Shown here: piece by piece, positions 7,675-15,468 of the stretch
Numbering within the stretch: the first letter of the stretch is position 1
Layout: the number at the start of each line of letters is the position of its first letter
Origin: Duganella radicis
GTDB lineage: Bacteria; Pseudomonadota; Gammaproteobacteria; Burkholderiales; Burkholderiaceae_D
Direction of reading: 5' to 3'
NCBI RefSeq assembly: GCF_009720825.1
Contig: NZ_WNKY01000049.1
Coordinates: 1 to 45,188 of the forward strand
Length of the DNA: 45,188 nucleotides
Position numbers and translations under genes: made by a program
The notes under the pieces: model-generated
Databases searched by the model: none
What the model was told of the DNA's origin: nothing
The model's input: only the letters and a program-made list of their open reading frames with translations

Positions 7675-8856
7675 ATGTACATTGCCGACTACTATCTGAC
7701 GCTAAACGCAATTACGAGGATAGAAGCATGCGTGCGTAGCCGACCATCTTCATTTGAGAATCTCTCTCTCTGCGCCGGAGAGTCTGGCATTGCGCTGTTT
7801 TACGCTAAGCTCGCCAAATTTGATCCATCACTTAAGAAAGTGTCCGATGAAATACTTGAGCGCATACTAGGCGATTGTGCAGACAGCAAGCTGTTGGATG
7901 TACGCTTCTTTCCCGGCCTGACCGGTGTAGGTTTCGTCGTACAGCACTGTAATGCCAATCCCGTAGGATCGATGGAAGATGCGAATGAGGATTTGGATGA
8001 ACTTTTGATCGAATTACTCAGCGTACGAAAATGGCAGGGGCCGTACGATTTGATATATGGTTTGGTTGGGTTGGGGGTGTACGCCATTACCTCAAGTGGA
8101 AAAAACAGCCAAAGAATTCTTGATTTGGTTGTGGAAGCGCTTTTAATGATTGCCTACCGAGGCAATACGGGTTTAACCTGGATGACGCCGCCTCGTTTCC
8201 AAGGGTTTGAAAGTAGGAACTCTCCTCAAGGCAAGCCAAATATCAACGTAGGCCTCGCGCATGGAATACCTGGCATTATTGGCATGTGCGCAATGGCCAT
8301 CGATAAGGGACATTCAACACCGGAGTTAGTACACCTTCTGGAGGCTTCAACAGGAGCTTTACTAAGATGTCGACTACCACAAGGTTTTGGTAGCACGTTC
8401 GGCTACGTGTCCAGCGACAACACCACATCACGAGTCGCTTGGTGTTACGGAGATCTGGGAAACGCGCTGATGCTCGTTCGAAGCGGCAAAGCACTCCAAG
8501 ATACCAGCATCGTCGAAGTTGGACACGCGATTGCAACGTCCGTCCTGAAGCGGAAGTTCGAGTCGATGCGGATATTCGATCATGCACTTTGCCATGGTAC
8601 GGCGGGTGTAGCTCTACTCTTTTCAGCTTTGCATCGAGAAACTGGAGACGCGTCCTTCCAACACGCAGCAATCATGCACTATGGGAATGTATTGAGTGAT
8701 ATCGAAATCGACGTCGAGCGGCTGGCATCGATGCAGGAGGATCAAACCAGGAAGCTTGAATATGGCCTGCTAACCGGACTAGCAGGTATTGGAATGTCCC
8801 TTATGGATGCAATGGACGATAAGTCAGACGGCTGGTCTAAATGGATGTTGGTCTGA
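7675..8856 (+). CDS. lanC: Lanthipeptide cyclase LanC
   Basis: A 393-residue zinc enzyme that adds Cys thiols to Dha/Dhb in the dehydrated core, closing lanthionine rings. The three zinc ligands are visible: Cys257 in AWCYGDLG, and Cys306-His307 in LCHGTAG. GLAHGIPG holds His196, the likely counterpart of the catalytic His of NisC, and YDLIYGLVG holds Asp125. The repeated G(x)AG/G(x)PG turns fit the alpha,alpha-toroid of the family. The ATG at 7675 is chosen because GAGGTG lies eight bases before it; an in-frame GTG at 7657 would overlap LanB and has no such site. It ends convergent with the C39 exporter gene. Confidence 0.95.
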   Translation: MYIADYYLTLNAITRIEACVRSRPSSFENLSLCAGESGIALFYAKLAKFDPSLKKVSDEILERILGDCADSKLLDVRFFPGLTGVGFVVQHCNANPVGSMEDANEDLDELLIELLSVRKWQGPYDLIYGLVGLGVYAITSSGKNSQRILDLVVEALLMIAYRGNTGLTWMTPPRFQGFESRNSPQGKPNINVGLAHGIPGIIGMCAMAIDKGHSTPELVHLLEASTGALLRCRLPQGFGSTFGYVSSDNTTSRVAWCYGDLGNALMLVRSGKALQDTSIVEVGHAIATSVLKRKFESMRIFDHALCHGTAGVALLFSALHRETGDASFQHAAIMHYGNVLSDIEIDVERLASMQEDQTRKLEYGLLTGLAGIGMSLMDAMDDKSDGWSKWMLV

Positions 8857-8937
8857 GCTGCTCACGGCGCGCGTCAAGGCATTTACCGCTGTGCCCTGCA
8901 TTAATCGGGTAGATGTCTCAAGTTATATTGGCACAGA

Positions 8938-8957
8938 GGGGAGGGGGCATTCTCCCC
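8938..8957. terminator. Weak hairpin between convergent lanC and the exporter gene
   Basis: GGGGAG (8938-8943) can pair with CTCCCC (8952-8957) around eight bases. Only a short AGTTTA follows, so this is a poor intrinsic terminator on the + strand. It is the only clear stem in the 166 bases between the two convergent genes. Confidence 0.3.
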
Positions 8958-9022
8958 AGTTTAGGCGCACACTTCCTAAAAACAGGATGTCACTTACGGT
9001 GTTTTGTATTAAGTGGAAGCTG

Positions 9023-11131
9023 TTAAGCTATATAAGCCGTTTCAGCCGCCACAATGGATCGTTCACTCACCTTACCATTTCCTACATAAATTACTCTATT
9101 TGCTGCACTTATCGCTTGTGGTCGATGGGCCACAATTACTTGAGTTAGAGGTATTGCTTCTAGCGCCTTAGTAATCAGCTGTTCTGTCTCTACATCCAAA
9201 TGACTAGTTGCCTCATCTAACGCAAGAATTATCGGTTCTCGATATAGCGCTCGGGCCAACAATACTCGTTGCTTCTGTCCTCCCGAAAGATTTGATCCCA
9301 TATCGCCAACTAGTGTCTGGTAGCCCATCGGCATTTTCAAGACATCGTCGTGAATCTGCGCAAGTTTTGCAGCCGATTCGACGCGTTCGAAATTCATCGC
9401 GACATCGAAAAATGCGATGTTGTCGGCGATTGAACCGCCGAGCAGGACGTCATTCTGCATCACAGTACCTACGGCCGAACGGAAATTCTTTAGTCCAAGT
9501 TGAGCCAGCGGAATCCCCCCAACCAAAATTTCACCTTCGGTAGGCTGCAATAGTCCAATCAGGATTTTCGCTAACGTACTCTTCCCACTGCCACTTGGGC
9601 CAATGAGCGCCACTCGGTCGCTTGGTTGGATGTCCAAGTCAACGCCATTTAAGATCCACGGTTCGCTATCGGAATATCGGAACTTAACATTTCGCAAGGC
9701 GATCGATGGCTGAAAGCCTTGGCTCACTTGGTCGATGGATCCTTCATCGGGCTCGGTTGCGGTGCCAACAATATCTGATAGTCTTTCGGTGTGCAAACTC
9801 AGCATCCGGAAGTTAACGGCTGCGTCAACGAGGCTCAATATTCGCGTTGTAAAAGTACTCCCGTAACTTGCAAATGCTGTCAGCATTCCGAGCGTTAAGG
9901 ACTGTTGTATGACCATTCTACCGCCCAAGTAAAATAGAAGTAGTGTTTGCGCAGAGGCAATGAATGAAGTCAATAGACGGAATGCCAAAGTCAGTTTTTG
10001 AGTTCGAATATCTCGATTTGCAACATCTTGTTTTAGATTCTGCCACTGCGATTGGCGTTCCGCTTCGCGGCCAAAAAGTTTTAGCGGTGTAATGGCACGA
10101 ATCGTTTCTAGAAAATTGGAATTCTCCTTAGCCGACAGTATTAGTCGCTCTCGCGATGCCTCTTGTAGAGGTCTATAGAAGCATACTCGGGCGATTACAT
10201 ACGCTCCAACTGCGGCTAGTACAATCAGAGACAGTGCCGGGCTATAAATCCACATCATTGCCAATGCAAATACTGACATCAAGCCGTCCAGCAGAGTTTG
10301 GACGAAAATAGTGGTCAAGGTGCTTTGAATTGCTTCCATACTTCCGAACTTTGAAACAATATCGCCGAGGTGGCGCTTCTCAAAGAACGAAACCGGCAGT
10401 CGAATCAAGTGCCGAAAGATCCTCGCTGACCACTGCAAGTTAACTTCCATGCTCCAGCGCATAAGAAACCAGCTACGAGCGAGATCCAACAATGTTTGGA
10501 CTAGGACAACTAGACCAAATCCAATTACAAGCACCGTCATTAGGTCCAGATCGCCGGATGTAATCGCCTCGTCAATCACCATTTGATTAAAAAGTGGCAT
10601 CACAAGAACCAAGAGTTCCAGAGCAAAGGCGAGAACGATGAGTTGAGCAATTGCCGCTTTTAGGCCAAAAATCTTTCCGGTGAGTGCAGACAGTGGCATT
10701 CGGAAAGTCTCGTCGCGCCGAATAAAGTCTTCGCCTGGCGCCAACTCCAGCGCCACACCTGTAAAGTAGTCGGAGAATTCTGCAAGGCTCAGCCGCCGCC
10801 TTCCGATTGCAGGATCGAGCAATTCGACGACGACTTTGCCACCGAACGATTGTCGAACTTTTCTAAGAACGACGAAATGATTCAGGTTCCAGTGCAAAAT
10901 GCACGGGACACGTAATTGTGCTATTTGCTCAACATCAAGCTTTACAGCCCTTGCTGTGAGACCTAATTGCGATGCATTGCTTATTAGCTGAACAAGTGTC
11001 GCGCCTTTTGCACCAAACGAAAATCTCCGTCGCAAGGCGGAGAGGTCGAGCTTAAGGCCATGATGGTCAGCAACCATTGCCAAGCATGCTAACCCGCATT
11101 CGCCAGATTCAGTTTGAAGGATAATGCGCAT
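9023..11131 (-). CDS. Peptidase C39-containing ABC exporter (PCAT type)
   Basis: A 702-residue ATP-driven peptide exporter with built-in leader peptidase. Residues 1-130 are a C39 cysteine protease: Gln6, Cys12 (ESGECGLACL), His85 (HWNLNHFVVL) and Asp106 (LLDPA). The middle part has about six membrane segments. The ATPase domain has Walker A GPSGSGKST, signature LSGGQKQR, Walker B ILALDEATSHLD and an H-loop VAHRP. C39 domains cut directly after Gly-Gly in leaders, which fits the VAGG site of the precursor at 3747. Class I lanthipeptides of Gram-positives usually use a subtilisin-like LanP instead, so this is a class II-style export step joined to class I enzymes. It is transcribed toward lanC and has its own promoter region. 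AGGAGGTC before the ATG at 11131 is a strong ribosome binding site. The adaptor is probably the HlyD at 1168-2514. Confidence 0.95.
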   Translation of the reverse strand: MRIILQTESGECGLACLAMVADHHGLKLDLSALRRRFSFGAKGATLVQLISNASQLGLTARAVKLDVEQIAQLRVPCILHWNLNHFVVLRKVRQSFGGKVVVELLDPAIGRRRLSLAEFSDYFTGVALELAPGEDFIRRDETFRMPLSALTGKIFGLKAAIAQLIVLAFALELLVLVMPLFNQMVIDEAITSGDLDLMTVLVIGFGLVVLVQTLLDLARSWFLMRWSMEVNLQWSARIFRHLIRLPVSFFEKRHLGDIVSKFGSMEAIQSTLTTIFVQTLLDGLMSVFALAMMWIYSPALSLIVLAAVGAYVIARVCFYRPLQEASRERLILSAKENSNFLETIRAITPLKLFGREAERQSQWQNLKQDVANRDIRTQKLTLAFRLLTSFIASAQTLLLFYLGGRMVIQQSLTLGMLTAFASYGSTFTTRILSLVDAAVNFRMLSLHTERLSDIVGTATEPDEGSIDQVSQGFQPSIALRNVKFRYSDSEPWILNGVDLDIQPSDRVALIGPSGSGKSTLAKILIGLLQPTEGEILVGGIPLAQLGLKNFRSAVGTVMQNDVLLGGSIADNIAFFDVAMNFERVESAAKLAQIHDDVLKMPMGYQTLVGDMGSNLSGGQKQRVLLARALYREPIILALDEATSHLDVETEQLITKALEAIPLTQVIVAHRPQAISAANRVIYVGNGKVSERSIVAAETAYIA

Positions 11132-11151
11132 TTGACCTCCTCTGTTAGCAT

Positions 11152-11190
11152 ATTATCTATATAGAGCTTTAATTGCAACAATGTACATTG
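11152..11190 (-). promoter_or_regulatory. Candidate promoter of the C39 exporter with adjoining 12-base palindrome
   Basis: Read on the - strand: TTGCAA (11173-11178) as a -35-like element, 15 bases, then GATAAT (11152-11157) as a -10-like element, about 20 bases upstream of the ATG at 11131. Directly next to the -35 lies the perfect palindrome CAATGTACATTG at 11179-11190. A palindrome just upstream of a promoter is a plausible activator or repressor site. The 15-base spacer is short, so the exact promoter may differ. Confidence 0.4.
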
Positions 11191-11565
11191 CTAGGTTCAG
11201 ACGCTTGAAGAGAAATCTTGGTCCAGGAACACGCTCAGCCATTACGTGTGTGGCCGCGTGTTCGTTTGCTGGCGAAATTGTCCAACTCAATTCGACCTCT
11301 ATTCGACTGCTCGGTAAGCGCTGTCACCCCGGTCATATAATTTTTCGAACGTAATTGTCAGCGGAAGCCATAACTGGCGTGCCGCGCGCTGCTTATAGAT
11401 CGATGATTTTCTTCGGCATGAGCGAAACGAGACTAGCTGGTTTGCATTGTCATGAGTAATGGCTACGGTCGCTTCAGCCCACATTGCGAGGAGTTGCCAC
11501 CAAAGGTGTCTACAGATGTGCCCGCTAACTGACGTTACGCGCCTATCCCTCTGCCTGTCGAAGTC
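11191..11565. other. Gene-poor stretch between the exporter gene and the integrase remnant
   Basis: No gene that I can support. A 61-codon open frame on the - strand (11299-11484) has no ribosome binding site and no recognisable motif. No tRNA or obvious attachment repeat is visible. Given the integrase remnant next door, this is probably decayed mobile DNA. Confidence 0.45.
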
Positions 11566-12255
11566 TTATTGTTCGGCGTCGTCAATCTGCCTTGGCGGTG
11601 CCGGCCGGTAGCGCGCAAAGCGGTCGCTGCTGTCGATATAACGCATCGCGCTTTGAATGCTTTTCCAGCCGATGTACTCCATCATTGATTTGGTATCCCA
11701 GCCGTCGGCCGCAGCCCAGTTCGCGAAGCCGCGACGCAGGGAGTGTCCGCTGTACTCGTTAGCGTCGTCGACGCCGACTTTACTGAAAATCGAGCGAAGC
11801 AAGGGTATCACGCTGTTGGGATGCAGACCATCATCTCCGACATGCCCCCAGCGGTCAATGCTGCGAAACGCGGGGCCGCTCTCAATGTGCGCCAGCGAGA
11901 CCCAGTCCAGATAGGCCGACACTGTGCACAGACGTGCCAGCGCCGGCGCGTGGAACGTAACACCCTTATTCTGGCGGTCTCCCTTCGTGCGCGGGAAGAA
12001 GCAGCTCATGCCTATAGAACATTCTGGATGACCTGGAAAACCGCCAAAGCGTAGTTCAGTCTGGCTCTCTGGCTTAGCGAGAGGAATGAGTGATCTTTGT
12101 ACGAGTACGTAGGTTCGTTCTTTGGAAATATGCTCTGCACAAAGGGCACCAATCTTCTGTTTTGATCCTGTTAAGCGCGGCGAATATTTTATCTCGCTCC
12201 TGAGCTCTGACCTCCGTCGAATATTTTTCGAAGTTGATGACCACGGGAAAGCTAA
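11566..12255 (-). pseudogene. Tyrosine recombinase (integrase) remnant without start
   Basis: The C-terminal part encodes the catalytic core end of a phage-type integrase: a Lys in FFPRTKGDRQ (beta-hairpin Lys), HSLRRGFANW (His and Arg of box II), EYIGWKS and the nucleophile region MRYID. The first ATG is at 12009, but the same frame stays open upstream to a TAG at 12256-12258 with no ATG, GTG or TTG in between, so about 82 more sense codons are readable yet cannot be started normally. The core-binding domain is missing, and the box I Arg cannot be placed with confidence. This is what a 5'-truncated integrase looks like. It sits at the junction between the AT-rich island and the GC-rich recJ region and probably reflects the entry of the island. 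Confidence 0.8.
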
Positions 12256-12469
12256 CTATTGTAGGCGTTATGCAATCAACTCAGAATGCAATTTCATAGA
12301 TTTTCTTATTTTTCCTGGTAGGACTGCCTCAACGAAGCCCGCTTTTGGCCGGTTGCCGCGATCAGCGCTACCAGCGCGAGGACTGGCCGTGAGATAACGA
12401 CTTCCTTGCTTTTCTGAAGCTGGGCTCCGAGTGTCACGCTGGGAGCGGGACGGGGGCGGCGATCGTGGC

Positions 12470-14164
12470 TTATGCTGGCTCGGCGTGCTCCACCAGCAGT
12501 TGTACCTTGGTGACGCCATTGTATTCATTGGCGTCGAGGCGGAAGGCCACGCGCGCGCGGTCGCCCAGCGCGTCGATGTGGCCGAACCAGATGGCGTCGT
12601 AGCGGGAACCGTTTTTCTCCAGCAGCAGCTTGAGGTGGCGCTCTTTCAAAATGCGCTGGCTCACCACGCGGAACTCGTCGCAGAACACCGGCGGCGCGAA
12701 GCCTTGGCCCCACACCTGGCCGTCCATCAGTTCGATGAAGGAGGTGGTGTAGTAGGCGTCTTCCAGCGGGCCATCGGTTTCGATCACGCGCTCCAGCTGC
12801 TGCTTGCTCAGCCACGAACGGCCGACTTCCTCGAATGCTTCGGCAAAGGCGTCGAAGGCTTCGGCGCGCAGCGTCAGACCGGCCGCCATGGCGTGGCCGC
12901 CGAATTTGTCGATCAGCGAGGGCGCTTTTTTGTAGACCAGATCCAGCGCGTCGCGCAGGTGGAAGCCCGGAATCGAGCGGCCGGACCCTTTGATCCAGCC
13001 ATCCGCGCCCGGCGCGAAGGTGATGGTCGGGCGGTAGAATTTCTCTTTCAGGCGCGACGCCACGATGCCGATCACGCCCTGATGCCATGAGTCGTCGAAC
13101 ACGCAGATGGTGCTGCGCTCGGCCGGCTCAAACGCGTCCAGATGCAGCATGGCCGTGTCCTGCATGTCGGCTTCGATCTCGCGGCGTTTCAGGTTGATGT
13201 CGTTCAGCTGCTGCGCCAGTTGCCATGCGCGGCCTTCGTCGTCGGTGATCAGGCACTCGATCCCCAGCGACATATCCTCCAGCCGGCCGGCCGCGTTCAG
13301 GCGCGGGCCGAGCGCGAAGCCCAGATCGAAGGGATTGGCGTTGCGCGGCTCGCGGCCGGCCACGCGGAACAGCGCCGCCACGCCAGCATGCATGCGGCCG
13401 GCGCGCATGCGCTTGAGGCCTTGCGCCACCAGGATGCGGTTGTTGGCGTCGAGCCGCACCACGTCGGCCACGGTGCCCAGCGCGACGAGGTCCAGCAGGT
13501 TGTCCAGCTTGGGCTGCGGCTGCGTTTCATACGCGCCGCGCTTGCGCAGCTCCGCGCGCAGCGCCAGCAGCACGTAGAACATCACGCCGACGCCGGCGAT
13601 ATGCTTGCTCGGGAAGCCGCATTCCGGCTGGTTTGGATTGACGATCACGCGCGCGGCGGGCAGCACGTCGGCCGGCAGGTGGTGGTCGGTCACCACCACC
13701 TCGATGCCGCGCCGGTTGGCCTCGGCCACGCCGTCGATGCTGGCGATACCGTTGTCCACGGTGATGATGATATCGGGCTGCTTCTCGCGCGCCGTCAGTT
13801 CGACGATTTCCGGCGTCAGGCCGTAGCCGTATTCGAAGCGGTTGGGCACGATGAAGTCGATATTGGCGCCCATGGCGCGCAGGCCGCGCAGCGCCACGGC
13901 GCAGGCGGTGGCGCCGTCGCAGTCGTAGTCGGCCACGATCACCATGCGTTTGCTGGCGGCGATGGAATCGGCCAGGAACACGGCGGCGGCGTCGATGTGC
14001 AGCAGGCCCGATGGCGGAATCATGGCCGCCAGTTCGCTCGACAGCTCTTTCGGATCGGTCAGCCCGCGCGCGGCGTACAGGCGCGCCAGCACGGGGTGGA
14101 TGCCGTTCTGGCGCAGCATTTCGGATTCGCGGAACGGGAAGGGACGGGTGGCGATGCGGGTCAT
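12470..14164 (-). CDS. recJ: Single-stranded-DNA-specific exonuclease RecJ
   Basis: A 564-residue 5'-3' ssDNA exonuclease of the DHH superfamily, working in recombination and mismatch repair in the cytoplasm. Visible motifs are VIVADYDCDGATA (motif I), TVDNGIA (motif II), VTDHHLP (the DHH motif) and the C-terminal DHHA1 region with KGSGRSIPGFHLRDAL and GGHAMAAGL. Length matches the family. The start ATG at 14164 overlaps the TGA of the upstream gene by four bases; an open frame continues to 14545 but that part is antisense-like coding shadow within the upstream gene. The gene marks the return to GC-rich backbone DNA. Confidence 0.95.
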   Translation of the reverse strand: MTRIATRPFPFRESEMLRQNGIHPVLARLYAARGLTDPKELSSELAAMIPPSGLLHIDAAAVFLADSIAASKRMVIVADYDCDGATACAVALRGLRAMGANIDFIVPNRFEYGYGLTPEIVELTAREKQPDIIITVDNGIASIDGVAEANRRGIEVVVTDHHLPADVLPAARVIVNPNQPECGFPSKHIAGVGVMFYVLLALRAELRKRGAYETQPQPKLDNLLDLVALGTVADVVRLDANNRILVAQGLKRMRAGRMHAGVAALFRVAGREPRNANPFDLGFALGPRLNAAGRLEDMSLGIECLITDDEGRAWQLAQQLNDINLKRREIEADMQDTAMLHLDAFEPAERSTICVFDDSWHQGVIGIVASRLKEKFYRPTITFAPGADGWIKGSGRSIPGFHLRDALDLVYKKAPSLIDKFGGHAMAAGLTLRAEAFDAFAEAFEEVGRSWLSKQQLERVIETDGPLEDAYYTTSFIELMDGQVWGQGFAPPVFCDEFRVVSQRILKERHLKLLLEKNGSRYDAIWFGHIDALGDRARVAFRLDANEYNGVTKVQLLVEHAEPA

Positions 14165-15207
14165 GATTGCTTCAACAGGGGTGTCAGGGCCGGCTTGCGC
14201 CAGAATTTGCGGAGCGCCATGGCGGCGCCGCTGACGGTGGTCCAGCCGTTGCGGTGGCTGAGCACCAGGTTCAGGCGTGAAACGCGGCCGGCTTTCAGTG
14301 CCGCCAGCAGTGGCGCCAGCCATTCCTGCTCGATGCGCTGCATGCGCGCCAGCCAGTCGGCCCAGTCGCCCACTTGCGCCGAAGCGATCAGATCGCCCAG
14401 CAGCACGCTGGCCGGTCCGCCCGGCTGGCCCAGCAACTGCTCGGCGGACGGCTGCGGCGCGGCGGACAGCGCCGCCAGCCATGGCGCGCCGCCAGCGGCG
14501 ATCGCCACGCTGCCAGACGGCGTGGTCGGGCCGGCGCCGCCCCACAGCCAGCAGGAATTGATGGCTTGCAGGCCGCGCGCCTGGCGCGCCTGGTTGATTG
14601 GATGCTCATGCCACAGCATCTGGATTTCATTTTGCAGCTTGCGAAAGTCGCGTGCGTGATCACCTTCCGGCAGCCAGTCGCTCATGCTCTGGGTGCTGGT
14701 GGCGTCGGGCGAGGCGGTGCGCAGGCCGGCCCAATCGTCGGCGCGCAGGAACCACAGGCCGGGCGCGCCGTGCAGCAGCGGCTTGCCGATTTCCTCGCAA
14801 TATGGCCGCGCCAGATCGTACAGGCCGCGCGAGTCGGCCTCGTTCAGCTGCACGCCGCGCAGGTCGGACAGCAGCATGTGGGTGCGTGAGATTTGCACAT
14901 GCGCCGGTTGCAGCATGAACCAGTGACCCTCGGCCGCTTCGGCGTGCAAGCCGCAGCCACGCATGACGGCGGTGGCCAGCGGCGCGCCGGTGTCCGGCTG
15001 ATCGGGAGCGCTGGCCAGGCCCAGTGCGTGGGCCAGCCAGGCTTCGTGCGGCAGCACCCGGCTGTCGTTGTCGAACACCTTGTAGTTCAGAGCCGTGTGG
15101 CGGACCAACAACGTTTCCAATGCCGGCATTTTCAGTGCGCGGATCAGGTCATTAGCCAGCTCGGGCGGGGGCAGGGCAAAGGGGATTGCAAGGGAAAATT
15201 CACTCAT
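14161..15207 (-). CDS. RpfE-like conserved protein upstream of recJ
   Basis: A 348-residue soluble protein without a signal peptide. I recognise it as the conserved protein that sits next to recJ in many Burkholderiales and Xanthomonadales, often annotated as RpfE-type regulator or phosphoglycerate-mutase-related; its biochemical role is not established and I see no catalytic motif I can name. The C-terminal segment SRLNLVLSHRNGWTTV resembles the end of that family. ATG at 15207 (MSEFSLAIPF) is preferred; an ATG at 15225 would add six residues. TACAAT at 15216-15221, read on the - strand, lies just before this start and could be a -10 element giving a very short leader. It is translationally coupled to recJ by a four-base overlap. 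Confidence 0.7.
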   Translation of the reverse strand: MSEFSLAIPFALPPPELANDLIRALKMPALETLLVRHTALNYKVFDNDSRVLPHEAWLAHALGLASAPDQPDTGAPLATAVMRGCGLHAEAAEGHWFMLQPAHVQISRTHMLLSDLRGVQLNEADSRGLYDLARPYCEEIGKPLLHGAPGLWFLRADDWAGLRTASPDATSTQSMSDWLPEGDHARDFRKLQNEIQMLWHEHPINQARQARGLQAINSCWLWGGAGPTTPSGSVAIAAGGAPWLAALSAAPQPSAEQLLGQPGGPASVLLGDLIASAQVGDWADWLARMQRIEQEWLAPLLAALKAGRVSRLNLVLSHRNGWTTVSGAAMALRKFWRKPALTPLLKQS

Positions 15208-15254
15208 CCCAAGATTGTAGGGCATCCCGCCGTGCGATGCCGAAGATTCTTTTT

Positions 15255-15269
15255 GGAAATAAAATTTCC
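15255..15269. repeat. GGAAAT-AAA-ATTTCC palindrome in the recJ/sdr divergent region
   Basis: Perfect 6-base arms around AAA, flanked by TTTT on the left and TAAAAA on the right, so the symmetry nearly extends to eleven bases. It lies in the AT-rich spacer between the rpfE-like gene and the large SdrD-repeat gene. It may be a regulator site; it may also be chance in AT-rich DNA. Confidence 0.4.
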
Positions 15270-15314
15270 TAAAAAACTACATACTTAAAAATAATTAATT
15301 ATCATAAATAAATC

Positions 15315-15342
15315 ACATGTATAATTGCGGCAACTTACATGT
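15315..15342 (+). promoter_or_regulatory. Candidate promoter of the SdrD-repeat protein gene
   Basis: An exact TATAAT at 15320-15325 lies 143 bases before the ATG at 15469. No convincing -35 is present 17 bases upstream. Two ACATGT hexamers (15315-15320 and 15337-15342), 22 bases apart, flank the expected transcription start and could be a regulator site. The ribosome binding site is AAGG at 15458-15461. Confidence 0.4.
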
Positions 15343-15468
15343 TTTAAAGGCATCACTCAAGTCTTCGTGGTGCTTCCGTTTCACCTGCCACTACTGCCTA
15401 CCCCATCCCGTAGCAGCCGTGCCGGCCCGATTGATAACTCCAAAAAACGACTTTTTGAAGGCCTTTGA

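Noticed and set aside
8857..9022. Possible second precursor peptide after lanC
   Set aside because: No double-glycine leader, no ribosome binding site and no Cys/Ser/Thr-rich core in either strand.
11299..11484. 61-codon open frame on the - strand
   Set aside because: No ribosome binding site, no recognisable motif, located in decayed island DNA.
14165..14545. N-terminal extension of recJ
   Set aside because: The added residues are Arg/Ala/Gly-rich shadow of the rpfE-like gene; ATG at 14164 with the four-base overlap gives the normal RecJ length.
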